NCBI GenBank assembly: GCA_018266575.1
Contig: JAFEAE010000020.1
Span: 1-55,316, forward strand
DNA: 55,316 nucleotides
Source of the DNA: Bacteroidota bacterium
GTDB lineage: Bacteria > Bacteroidota > Bacteroidia > Chitinophagales > Chitinophagaceae
Direction: 5' to 3'
Shown in pieces: positions 35,797 through 44,556 of the stretch. Position numbers and translations under genes: made by a program. The notes beneath the pieces were generated by a model, which had not been told where the DNA came from, searched no databases, and was given only the letters and a program-made list of their open reading frames with translations. Within the stretch, counting starts at the first letter, position 1. Every line of letters starts with the position of its first letter.

Positions 35797-35804
35797 TACT
35801 TTCG
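35797..35804 (+). promoter_or_regulatory. Near-consensus -7 box (TACTTTCG)
   Basis: One base off TAnnTTTG, 24 nt upstream of the nucleotidyltransferase ATG. Confidence 0.35.
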
Positions 35805-35828
35805 TAGCCGAAATAAAAATTACCTTAC

Positions 35829-36731
35829 ATGGAACCAACACTTTTAATATTAGCAGCGGGTATGGCTTCACGTTATGGAAGCATGAAGCAGGTGCAGGGA
35901 TTCGGGCCGTCCGGAGAAACCATTATGGATTATTCAATTTATGATGCTGTGCGTGCCGGGTTTAAAAAAGTAGTATTTATAATCCGAAAGGATTTTGCAG
36001 AAGATTTTAAAGCAATATTTGAACCTAAACTAAAAGGAAAAGTTGCAACGGATTATGTGTACCAGGATTTGCGTTCGTTCACCGGGAATTTCCAGGTACC
36101 GGCAGACCGTGTGAAACCGTGGGGTACAGCCCATGCTGTTCTTTGCGCAAAAGATGTGATCAAAGAACCATTTGCCGTGATCAATGCTGATGATTTTTAC
36201 GGACGCGATGCCTTTGAAAAAGCATATAGTTTTTTAACCACGCAATGCAATGAAAGGCTTCATTCGATTATAGGATATGACCTTGCTAAAACACTTTCAG
36301 AAAACGGCTCTGTAAGCCGTGGCGTTTGCCAGGTTGATGCTAAGAACAATCTTGTGTCGATCGCAGAGCGCACAAAAATTTACCGTAATGAAGATAACAA
36401 GATCACTTATGAAGAAGGCGATAAAAAATTTGAAGTGCCCGACGATTCAAAAGTATCTATGAACTTCTGGTGCTTTGATAATTCGGTATTCGCGTTTATC
36501 GAAAAAATATTTGCAGAATTCCTTGCCGAGAGTGGTAATAATATTAAAGCAGAATTTTTCATTCCCATTATTGGCGACCGTTTTATTCATGAAAAGAAAG
36601 GTGCAATTACAGTGATACCAACTTCAGCACAATGGTTTGGTGTTACTTATAAAGAAGATGCTCCTGGTGTTCAGAAAAGTTTAAACCAATTAATCAGTGG
36701 CGGAGAATATCCTGGCAATCTCTGGAAATAA
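35829..36731 (+). CDS. Sugar-nucleotide-type nucleotidyltransferase
   Basis: A 300-residue nucleotidyltransferase. The LILAAGMASRYGSMKQ signature binds the NTP, and FAVINADDFYGRDAF carries the metal-binding Asp pair. It would activate a sugar phosphate or related compound with an NTP; the sugar is not known. The family is commonly found as a lone gene in Bacteroidota. A strong hairpin lies between it and the convergent protease gene. Confidence 0.85.
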   Translation: MEPTLLILAAGMASRYGSMKQVQGFGPSGETIMDYSIYDAVRAGFKKVVFIIRKDFAEDFKAIFEPKLKGKVATDYVYQDLRSFTGNFQVPADRVKPWGTAHAVLCAKDVIKEPFAVINADDFYGRDAFEKAYSFLTTQCNERLHSIIGYDLAKTLSENGSVSRGVCQVDAKNNLVSIAERTKIYRNEDNKITYEEGDKKFEVPDDSKVSMNFWCFDNSVFAFIEKIFAEFLAESGNNIKAEFFIPIIGDRFIHEKKGAITVIPTSAQWFGVTYKEDAPGVQKSLNQLISGGEYPGNLWK

Positions 36732-36752
36732 TAAATCCGTTTTACAACAACT

Positions 36753-36790
36753 AAGAATAAAAATAAAGCCATCTTATTGCAAGATGGCTT
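36753..36790 (-). terminator. Terminator between convergent genes
   Basis: The perfect 10-bp stem AAGCCATCTT/AAGATGGCTT (36766-36790) has a 5-nt loop. On the minus strand it is followed by TTTATTTTTATT, which ends transcription of the protease gene. The plus-strand T-run is weaker (CGCTTTGTTT) but may serve the nucleotidyltransferase. Confidence 0.72.
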
Positions 36791-36818
36791 CGCTTTGTTT
36801 ATAGGGATTTAAATGTGT

Positions 36819-37910
36819 TTAGTAACTCTTCACGATAAAAATGCAATCCTGGATCTTTTTGATCTGTTGAACCCTGTCCATTCCTTTTAACGAAGTGGAA
36901 GAAGGCATTTTTACATTCATGAAAGAGCTATCAGATTTCAAAGTATCCAATGTCCTGAAAATGTTTTTTGCTTTGATCGCGAACACAACTCCTTGTGCTT
37001 GCAATTGACGTGTACTCAACACACCAATAATTTCCCCATTCTTATTTAATACAGGCCCGCCACTATTTCCAGGGTTTGCAGCAACTGCAATCTGGCATGC
37101 CAGGGTATCTCCTTCAAATCCTGTTTTTGCACTCATATAACCTTCTCCATAAACAATCTCATCTCTTGGATAACCTAATGTAAAAATAGGTTCGCCAAGA
37201 TCAGCTCCGTTCTTGCTGATGCTATATGGTAATGAAGCATAGGATTTGAAATCTTCATCATCAATTTTTAAAAATGCGAGGTCGGAGTGTTCATCAACAT
37301 GTAAAATCCGTGCTTTGAATTCCTGCCCTTTATTATTCTGCACCACAACCGCAGTTGCGTGGCTTACAACGTGTGCATTTGTAACCAGGTATCCTTTTCC
37401 ATCAATCAAAAAACCGGTACCACCAACTTTCATCTTAACATCAGACGGAATTTTTGTTTTTACTTCATTTATCTTACTATCTAAAACAGCATAATTTTTT
37501 TCAAGGCTGCGCAATTGCCTGCTTAATTGCTGAATGGATTTATCATCGGCATTTTTGGGCGACACATAAGAAACCAACCCGCTGATAGATAATGCTGTTA
37601 TACCTGCAATAGAAGCGGCAACCGCGATAACACGTTTATATTTTTTCCAAAGCTTCACCACCTTGCCTTCAACGGGCTCTTTTATAGCACCTGTCTCAAA
37701 TAATTTATTGTGGATTTCGTGGAGTGTTGATTTGAAATTTTTTCTTTCTCCAAACTTATCCATCTGGTGAAGAAAAGTGGTGTGCTCTACAACCATCTGG
37801 TCAACACCGGGATTATTTTTACGAAGCTGTTCGAAAAAAACACGTTCTTCAGGAAGCATCTCTCCCTTGATATAACGTTCAATTGCATCCATCATTACCA
37901 TCTCTTCCAT
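36819..37910 (-). CDS. Membrane-anchored trypsin-like protease with N-terminal anti-sigma-like region
   Basis: A 363-residue protein next to an ECF sigma gene. Residues 1-80 are helical and resemble anti-sigma factors (DAIERYIKGEMLPEERVFFE), but no zinc HxxxCxxC motif is seen. One membrane helix follows (about 94-115), then a coiled coil (about 123-150) and a trypsin-like domain facing the periplasm with His180 (TNAHVV), Asp210 (HSDLAFLKI) and Ser283 (NPGNSGGPV). There is no PDZ domain. The protein combines what looks like a sigma-binding cytoplasmic head with a periplasmic DegP-type catalytic domain. It starts 3 bp after the sigma gene stop. Confidence 0.85.
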   Translation of the reverse strand: MEEMVMMDAIERYIKGEMLPEERVFFEQLRKNNPGVDQMVVEHTTFLHQMDKFGERKNFKSTLHEIHNKLFETGAIKEPVEGKVVKLWKKYKRVIAVAASIAGITALSISGLVSYVSPKNADDKSIQQLSRQLRSLEKNYAVLDSKINEVKTKIPSDVKMKVGGTGFLIDGKGYLVTNAHVVSHATAVVVQNNKGQEFKARILHVDEHSDLAFLKIDDEDFKSYASLPYSISKNGADLGEPIFTLGYPRDEIVYGEGYMSAKTGFEGDTLACQIAVAANPGNSGGPVLNKNGEIIGVLSTRQLQAQGVVFAIKAKNIFRTLDTLKSDSSFMNVKMPSSTSLKGMDRVQQIKKIQDCIFIVKSY

Positions 37911-37913
37911 TTG

Positions 37914-38483
37914 TTACTCGCTCTTGTTTTTATATTGTTCAAAGAAAATTTTTTTCAAACGCATCAGGCATTTGTATTTCTGGTTCTTTGCATTGTCTGC
38001 ATTGGTATAACCAAAACTGCCCGCTATTTCCACCATATTTTTTTTCTGAAGGTAATAGGCTTCGAGTAAACTTTTGCAAGGTTCCCCGAGGTTGTTCATT
38101 GCCTTTTCCATCAGCAAAAAATCTGCATTTTTTTGCTCGTGAAGCTCAAGGTCTTCTTCAACAGGAACTGTTTCTTCGATATTTTCAACATCCGGTGAAA
38201 AGCGCTGAAGTTGATTTAACCGTTTTAACCATAAACGGCGGCATACAGAATAAACATACGTTTTCAGCAAACAGTTCAACTCAAATGATCCAGACTTCAC
38301 TTTTTCATACAAAACAATCATGGCTTCCTGGAAAATATCTTTGGCATCATCTGCATTGCCATTATTGTTCATGATCAGCGTTTGAACCATATTGTAATGC
38401 TGCTTGTAAATGACCTCTGCTGCCTCGTCATCATTTTGTGCCAGTCTTTGTAATAAATCTTTTTCGTTGGTGTCAGTCCTCAC
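37914..38483 (-). CDS. ECF-type RNA polymerase sigma factor
   Basis: A 189-residue sigma-70 family factor with sigma region 2 (DIFQEAMIVLYEKV, then LLKTYVYSVCRRLWL) and region 4 (LLEAYYLQKKNMVEIAGSFGY) joined by an acidic linker. The start is GTG at 38483, with no ATG upstream in frame. It forms a two-gene unit with the membrane protease, separated by 3 bp, so the protease is probably its anti-sigma partner. A possible TAATTTCG -7-like box lies upstream. The regulon is unknown. Confidence 0.9.
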   Translation of the reverse strand: MRTDTNEKDLLQRLAQNDDEAAEVIYKQHYNMVQTLIMNNNGNADDAKDIFQEAMIVLYEKVKSGSFELNCLLKTYVYSVCRRLWLKRLNQLQRFSPDVENIEETVPVEEDLELHEQKNADFLLMEKAMNNLGEPCKSLLEAYYLQKKNMVEIAGSFGYTNADNAKNQKYKCLMRLKKIFFEQYKNKSE

Positions 38484-38688
38484 GCTGAAGCATATTTTAA
38501 TACCGAAATTAAAGATTCGTAACCCAATAAAATCGTAAAAGTTTGCAATAATATTGAAATTGACCTAATAAGATTGAATTTATGCATTATGAAAAATAAT
38601 ATGTAAAAAAATAAAAAATTGCGGGTTACTTTTTTTTCAATCAGGTATTAACAAAAAACCATTCAATTAACAAACAAAAATTCATTAC

Positions 38689-38898
38689 ATGAAAAAGGTC
38701 TTATTAGTATTAGCTATCGGAGCATTTGCAGCTTGCAACAACGGTACAGGTACAGATGCTAAATCTGCTGATTCTACAGTAAAAGCAGTTGATTCTACAG
38801 TAAAGGCTGCTGATTCTACAGTAAAAGCTGCTGTTGATACTGCTGCTAAAAAAATTGATAGCGTTGCTAAGAAAGTTGACACTGCAGTAAAGAAATAA
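38689..38898 (+). CDS. Tiny repeat lipoprotein
   Basis: A 69-residue lipoprotein. The signal peptide ends at the lipobox FAAC (residues 13-16). The mature part repeats a seven-residue unit (A/V)DSTVKA three times (about 26-46), followed by related AxKKIDSVAKKVDTAVKK. The DNA of the first three units is a 21-bp tandem repeat (38767-38829). The heptad period and the Ala/Val/Lys/Asp mix suggest an amphipathic helix or coiled coil, in the style of small Lpp-like or LEA-like proteins. It is followed by a terminator. Function unknown. It is divergent from the ECF sigma factor. Confidence 0.85.
   Translation: MKKVLLVLAIGAFAACNNGTGTDAKSADSTVKAVDSTVKAADSTVKAAVDTAAKKIDSVAKKVDTAVKK
38767..38829 (+). 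repeat. 21-bp tandem repeat inside the small lipoprotein gene
   Basis: Three nearly identical 21-bp units (38767-38787, 38788-38808, 38809-38829) encode a heptad each. Only a few bases differ, so slipped-strand copy-number change would stay in frame. Confidence 0.75.
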
Positions 38899-38935
38899 TT
38901 CACGTTTTTTTTCATATGGCAAGCAATCGTTAGAG

Positions 38936-38964
38936 GCCGTCCTGTTCTCAGGAGGGCTTTTTTT
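38936..38964 (+). terminator. Terminator after the small lipoprotein
   Basis: The stem GCCGTCCTG/CAGGAGGGC has one mismatch and a TTCT loop, followed by seven T residues. Confidence 0.7.
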
Positions 38965-38972
38965 ATTGGAAA

Positions 38973-39034
38973 TCGGTCGTCAGTTATCAGTCATCGGTCG
39001 ATGTCTATATGCTAAGACAATGACTGACGACCGA
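38973..39034. repeat. 12-bp inverted repeat in intergenic region
   Basis: TCGGTCGTCAGT (38973-38984) and ACTGACGACCGA (39023-39034) are exact reverse complements with a 38-nt loop. The region contains several degenerate GTCAGT/CGGTCG units. It lies between the terminator and the large protease gene. Confidence 0.6.
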
Positions 39035-39056
39035 AAACCGTTGACTGACTTCTGTC

Positions 39057-42000
39057 TTATTCCACAATAATTTTCTCAATTTTCTTTCCTGCATCAGTTG
39101 TTATCATGAGCAGGTAAACTCCTTTGCTCAATCCATCCACTGAAAGTGTATTCTGCAATCCGAGTGTATTTACAAAACGGACAATTCTTCCTGAGGCATC
39201 ACAAAGCTGGAGCGTATTACAATTTGCACTTGTAGTTATATTCAGGTTTCCTTTTGAAATGGGGTTAGGAAAAACGGCAACCAAAAAATCATCATCGTTC
39301 ATTGCAATAGTCCTTACCGGAGAGTATTGAAAACTTCCATCAACGTTTGTAATCCGTAAACGATAATAATTGATCCCGTTATAAAGGTCTTCATCAATGA
39401 ACTGGTAGCTACCGCTTGAACTTCCTGTTGCTGAAACAACGCCGATATCTGAATAATTAATTCCATCTGTGCTTTTCTCAACAATAAATTGATTAAGGTT
39501 TACACCTTCTGCAATACTCCACTTCAACAATCCCTGCGTATTTAAAATTTTTGTTGCTGTAAATGATACAAGTACTAAAGGCAATGCCTGGTTCTGTCCC
39601 GGACCGCCATTATTTATCCAGAATTCAGAAAACCCACCCACTTTATATTCGACATAATAACCGTTATCATACGGGACCACGCTCACTTGTGTGTGAGGAA
39701 GAATGTAATTATATAACCCGCTCACATTGTTGTTTAATGTGCTGTCTTCTTCCGACGGTGCTTTGCTATATTGAGTAACTCCTGACTGATATGCATCACT
39801 GATCGTTGTACATCCGGGGCAACCTGTTGCGTTGATCAAATTATTGACTTCTGCATCTAAGAAATAAAAACGTACAGAAACGCTGTCTGTGGGTTGATTG
39901 GCCGGTTGTACTATAATGTTACGATCCAAATAATATTGAGTGAAAGTATGTCTCACTCCGGAAGTATTGATGAATACTTTTACAGTTGTGCTTCCAAGGT
40001 TTTGCCCATTAGGATTGATAGAAGCAACAACATTGCTGCCGACTTTAAAATCAACCCAATTATTCCCGCTAACATTCTGCGTGATGCCGGCATCAGTATT
40101 TGCACCTGAATAAACAGAAGCTTTATCAAATACGTGTACATCATCAATTCCAATTCCCTCATAATTAGTTGCAGGGTCGCTGTTCATCACAATCCTGAAA
40201 CGCACTTTTGTGGCATGTGAAGGAACATCATAACTCGATACATGCCATTTTGTATTTGAAAGTTGCCAAGCCTGGCGTGTTGCATTATCATACCAGTTTG
40301 TGCCACTGCCTACTGCTCCGAGTTTAACCCAGTTCACATCATCTGTACTATATTCTGCCCAGTGATAATCACAATCGCAGTCATCTTCTGTCTGGAAAAT
40401 ATGACTGAATGAAAATACAGGTTGCGTCAAACTGCTCAAATCAAAACACGGAGAATATAAATACGACAGTTCATTGTCGTTGTAATTTCCTGTAAGGTTA
40501 GTTACCCATGCTTTAGTTCCATTGGCAGCCCTATTGATGATTGTTTTTTGCGGTGTGCCCCATTGCCAGCTATCATTAATACCATTGGTATACCAATATC
40601 CCGGACCGGATTCAAATCCTTCGAGATAGGGAAATGAAGTGATTGATGGTGTTGTTTGAAAATTGATGTTTAATAAACTATCGTTAGTGTTATAATTGTC
40701 ACCGGGATAATTTACCCATGCATTGATATTATAATTCTGATAAGCAGACATATCATACGTCTGTGAGAACGAATAGATGATGGAATCTTTTGCAGCAATC
40801 GTTGGGATATTTTCTGTTACTGTGGTCCCATTGATCTTATATGTAACGGCAATATTATTTAACGTACTGGTGCTGTAGTTTTTTACTTTTACCTGTATCA
40901 CCTGCGTATTTGAGAAACCGCAATTGGTTGAAAAATCAGGACTGACAAGTGCAGTAAGCGCCACATCATTTGACGAACGTGTGAATGTGATGTCATCAAA
41001 AGAATATCCATCATCAACATCTCCGTCTGTTAGTACCGAATTGGTAGATGTATATCCCTGTTCGCCGAATTTTATCTGGAAACTGCTACTGATTGTTTGT
41101 GCGGGAGATGCGCCGGCAAGTAGACCCGTTACATCAATAGCGCCAGATGACAGGTAGGTGCCGATCTCTGTAGCAACAGTCGATAATGTAACAACTGGTA
41201 TCCATGCGGCCTGGTCATTCCCTCGTATCCAAACCTGGTTTCCGGGCAGTGAAAAATCAATACCCTGGTTTTGGTAATAAAAATTCAACCATATCTGGTC
41301 GCTCGATGAATAGTTGGATAAATTAAATGTAGTTATCAAACTGTCCGCAGTTGATGTTGCGCTGTAATGCGATTGATCAAGTGTTGCGCAATTATTCCCG
41401 GTTCTTGCAAAACCTGTATTGATAAATGTTCTTGCACGGCCATTTGAATTGCTTGCATTGAAATCGCATCGGTCAAGGCCAGTAAATCCAAATGTTGGTG
41501 AAGTGTATGAAGCAGGTGCTGCACTTTCGAATCCTTCTGTAAAACCCGGGGCTAACGTTAGGGGATCGTTTTGCAATTGTTTGACCACAGCGTTCAATGT
41601 GTCATTAAGATTCAATGTATCTCCCGGATAAACAACCCATGCTTTAATATTATATGTTCCAACTGCTGAAAAATCATACGGTGTGATAAATGTATAATTC
41701 GCAGCAGCATTTGAAGGAATGGTTAATGAACTTGTTTCCGTTACCACGGTTCCACCATTCACCTGGTAATTCATTGTATACGATCCGGACGAAGTTGCAT
41801 TACCGAGGTTTTTTATTTCAACCTGTATATTACTGCTATTGCTTATTTCAGTTGATGTAAACTTGCGCCCTGTTAACGGAGCGATCAATGAATCGACTGT
41901 GAAATCTTTCGCGTTCAGCGTACATGCGCCACTGTTAGGAAGAATGCTTGCTGCGATTGCACGCCTGCCAGGTGTTGTGCCATTATCTGCACGCACTGTC

Positions 42001-44354
42001 AGCCAATAAGTACTGTCTCTGTTTAAGCCACTGATTGTATAACTGGTATTTGTTGTTGTGGCGATGGTTTGCATGCTATCGCCCTGCAACATCATGATTT
42101 CATATTGCGTTGCAGACGGAATTGCAGCCCACGAAAGTTGCGCATACCCCTGGCAAGGATTGGTTAATGCAATTGTCGGTTGGCCGAGAATGGTAAAATC
42201 ATAATCACTAACATCACTGTAGCCAACGTTGTTCCGTGTTACACGGATCAATGCATTGTTGGTTGCGATATTCGGAACTGTCCACGAATAAGAACGGCTT
42301 GCATCGGGAACACTGTTGCTGATGTTTGTCCAGGTAGAACCATTATCGGTTGAATAGTCAATGCTGAATGTATTGCCTGTACCACCATAGGCACTCCAGC
42401 GAATATTTTCGGTTGAACCCGGAACCCATGTTTCGTTTCCGAAAGGATATTCAACAGTAACGGAAGGATTGATGATCTCATAAGCGATCACAAAATTTTG
42501 CGTACCTGTTGCTACACTCGTTCCATTTACAGATACTGTAAAATTTCCCGCAGGTGGGTTATTGATCACAACCTGTTCAATATTATTAATATTATCGACC
42601 CCTTCAACTGCATTGTCATTAACATGATTTGCAGCGGGATTAAGAATTAATGGATAATGCAAAGTTGCATCCGGAGAAGTTACCGTTAAGTCAAGATTAT
42701 TTACAAGTGTTGATGCTGCATAAGGAGCTGCCGGTGGGTCAACCCAATATAACATGACCTTGATTTGCTGGACGCCGGCAGGCACACCGGTAATTGAAAA
42801 ATTGGTGGAATTTCCGTTAGTGATACTTCCGGAAAAATATTGATTGTTTTCTATCGCTTCCACAGATGTTCTTGCATTAAGCATGCCAAAGCCAAACTGG
42901 AAATCCGGACCTGGATTGCCCATATCATCGGCGCTATTACATGCAATCGCTTTGATAAGCGCACCAGACGGATCGCTTCCTCCATGCAATTGACGATAAC
43001 GTTCATATAATAAGGCCAATGTTCCTGTAACTGTTGGAGAAGCCATGCTCGTTCCATTATCCTGTCCATATGAATTATATGGATAAGTTGATGTTATTGC
43101 AACACCACCTGCTACAATTTCAGGCTTCAGGCGCCCATCGTTTACCGGTCCACAGCTTGAAAAATTTGCTATAGTATAATTGTAGTTATTACTGGCACCA
43201 ACAGTTAATACATCTTTTCCGCATTGAAAGCCAGATTTTATTGTAGCAAACGAACCGCTATATGGGGTGCAATTCAAACCACCATCATTCCCTGAAGCGA
43301 AATCATGCAGCAGGTTATTGTATGTATAAAGTTGATAATCTACATAATTGCTCAGCACATCATATTCTCCTTCGCCCTGGCAACCTGCAGCCCCGGAATA
43401 ATAGGAGTTATTAGTAAGAACCATATTATTATCCGAAATATAAACCGGGGTATTGACTAAAATATCGCTATAATACTGGCTGATTATCGTTGCCTGTGGC
43501 GCCATGCCTTTATACATCGGGTTTAATATGCCTGCCCCTGCCATGGTTCCTGCAGTGTGCGTGCCGTGAACACTTACAACAGTTGGGTTTCGAAGAATAA
43601 GCCTGCCGGTGAAATCAATATGTGTTGAAGGATCTGCATTATCGCCAATTCCAAGAGTTACATTTTTACCCTGAAGGTTTCTGCCTGATGATGCACCTAA
43701 TACATCAAGTCCATGGGTTGCACGGTTATTATAATTCAAAGCTTCATCCTTCATCCTTTGCTCACTTACATAACTCACAAAAGGGAGATCGGCAATTTTT
43801 TCAATCACACTTGGAGCAGCATTTATAAACACAACCTGATTTGGCTGTAATTTTGTGAATACAATCTGGGCACCGGCCTTTTTTAGCTGATTGATCACCT
43901 CATCTTTTTTTATCATTCCAAAAAAACTTACTGCAATCAATTTATCACGGTCTGGTGTGTTACTGGCAATATGTTGCTGAAGTGTTTTTGAAATTTTAAA
44001 TTGCCTGTCTGTGTTATACAATGCAACGATGTGGCTGGATTTTAATTCCTCCACATTTATGCTATCTGGTAATTCTGCGGTGAAAGCATTTCCCGGCAAA
44101 TAATCGAAAAGCAAAATTCCTTTTGCTGCCATTTCTTTTCTTTCTTCAATACCCGGTAATGAACTGAATTGAATTAATGCATAACTTTTTTTCTGAAAGC
44201 GAAGCTTCTTTAATAAATCTGTGTTGCTTTGTTTTTTCGTGAGTAAATTATTTCCGCGAAAATCCCCGTTTTTAAAATGTACAGGCTTGTTTTGTGCAAA
44301 AGCAAATGAGGTAAGAAAAAAAGCAAGAAGGGTTAAAAGGTAAATTTTCTTCAT
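39057..44354 (-). CDS. Giant subtilisin-like (S8) protease with T9SS type A sorting domain
   Basis: A 1765-residue exported protease. The signal peptide ends near FAFAQ (residue 21 from the ATG at 44354; the ORF opens 8 residues earlier). A propeptide-like region follows, then an S8 domain with Asp238 (LGIGDNADPS), His263 (HGTHTAG), Asn356 and Ser436 (NGTSMASP). A P-domain or PPC-like jelly roll, an FN3-like module and several CARDB-like beta-sandwich repeats follow. The C-terminal 80 residues form a T9SS type A sorting domain (VFPNPISKGNLNITT, then LCDASGRIV and LSKGVYLLMI). It would be secreted across the outer membrane and anchored or released as a broad-specificity protease. The Asp motif is GDN rather than the usual DTG. 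Confidence 0.92.
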   Translation of the reverse strand: MKKIYLLTLLAFFLTSFAFAQNKPVHFKNGDFRGNNLLTKKQSNTDLLKKLRFQKKSYALIQFSSLPGIEERKEMAAKGILLFDYLPGNAFTAELPDSINVEELKSSHIVALYNTDRQFKISKTLQQHIASNTPDRDKLIAVSFFGMIKKDEVINQLKKAGAQIVFTKLQPNQVVFINAAPSVIEKIADLPFVSYVSEQRMKDEALNYNNRATHGLDVLGASSGRNLQGKNVTLGIGDNADPSTHIDFTGRLILRNPTVVSVHGTHTAGTMAGAGILNPMYKGMAPQATIISQYYSDILVNTPVYISDNNMVLTNNSYYSGAAGCQGEGEYDVLSNYVDYQLYTYNNLLHDFASGNDGGLNCTPYSGSFATIKSGFQCGKDVLTVGASNNYNYTIANFSSCGPVNDGRLKPEIVAGGVAITSTYPYNSYGQDNGTSMASPTVTGTLALLYERYRQLHGGSDPSGALIKAIACNSADDMGNPGPDFQFGFGMLNARTSVEAIENNQYFSGSITNGNSTNFSITGVPAGVQQIKVMLYWVDPPAAPYAASTLVNNLDLTVTSPDATLHYPLILNPAANHVNDNAVEGVDNINNIEQVVINNPPAGNFTVSVNGTSVATGTQNFVIAYEIINPSVTVEYPFGNETWVPGSTENIRWSAYGGTGNTFSIDYSTDNGSTWTNISNSVPDASRSYSWTVPNIATNNALIRVTRNNVGYSDVSDYDFTILGQPTIALTNPCQGYAQLSWAAIPSATQYEIMMLQGDSMQTIATTTNTSYTISGLNRDSTYWLTVRADNGTTPGRRAIAASILPNSGACTLNAKDFTVDSLIAPLTGRKFTSTEISNSSNIQVEIKNLGNATSSGSYTMNYQVNGGTVVTETSSLTIPSNAAANYTFITPYDFSAVGTYNIKAWVVYPGDTLNLNDTLNAVVKQLQNDPLTLAPGFTEGFESAAPASYTSPTFGFTGLDRCDFNASNSNGRARTFINTGFARTGNNCATLDQSHYSATSTADSLITTFNLSNYSSSDQIWLNFYYQNQGIDFSLPGNQVWIRGNDQAAWIPVVTLSTVATEIGTYLSSGAIDVTGLLAGASPAQTISSSFQIKFGEQGYTSTNSVLTDGDVDDGYSFDDITFTRSSNDVALTALVSPDFSTNCGFSNTQVIQVKVKNYSTSTLNNIAVTYKINGTTVTENIPTIAAKDSIIYSFSQTYDMSAYQNYNINAWVNYPGDNYNTNDSLLNINFQTTPSITSFPYLEGFESGPGYWYTNGINDSWQWGTPQKTIINRAANGTKAWVTNLTGNYNDNELSYLYSPCFDLSSLTQPVFSFSHIFQTEDDCDCDYHWAEYSTDDVNWVKLGAVGSGTNWYDNATRQAWQLSNTKWHVSSYDVPSHATKVRFRIVMNSDPATNYEGIGIDDVHVFDKASVYSGANTDAGITQNVSGNNWVDFKVGSNVVASINPNGQNLGSTTVKVFINTSGVRHTFTQYYLDRNIIVQPANQPTDSVSVRFYFLDAEVNNLINATGCPGCTTISDAYQSGVTQYSKAPSEEDSTLNNNVSGLYNYILPHTQVSVVPYDNGYYVEYKVGGFSEFWINNGGPGQNQALPLVLVSFTATKILNTQGLLKWSIAEGVNLNQFIVEKSTDGINYSDIGVVSATGSSSGSYQFIDEDLYNGINYYRLRITNVDGSFQYSPVRTIAMNDDDFLVAVFPNPISKGNLNITTSANCNTLQLCDASGRIVRFVNTLGLQNTLSVDGLSKGVYLLMITTDAGKKIEKIIVE

Positions 44355-44556
44355 TACAGGAAGTTTGGCATTTTCCACAGAAACAGATTTATAAGGTTTT
44401 ACAGGTTCAATAAATAATATTCTTAACTATCGCTTCTTATTCCAAATCAATTATTTAGATAAACGGCTTTTTCAGACAATAGGTTGTTTTACAAAACGTT
44501 TTTTTTATATTATTATTTCATGGCATATTGGCATTAACGAGATGTTACCCAAAAGA

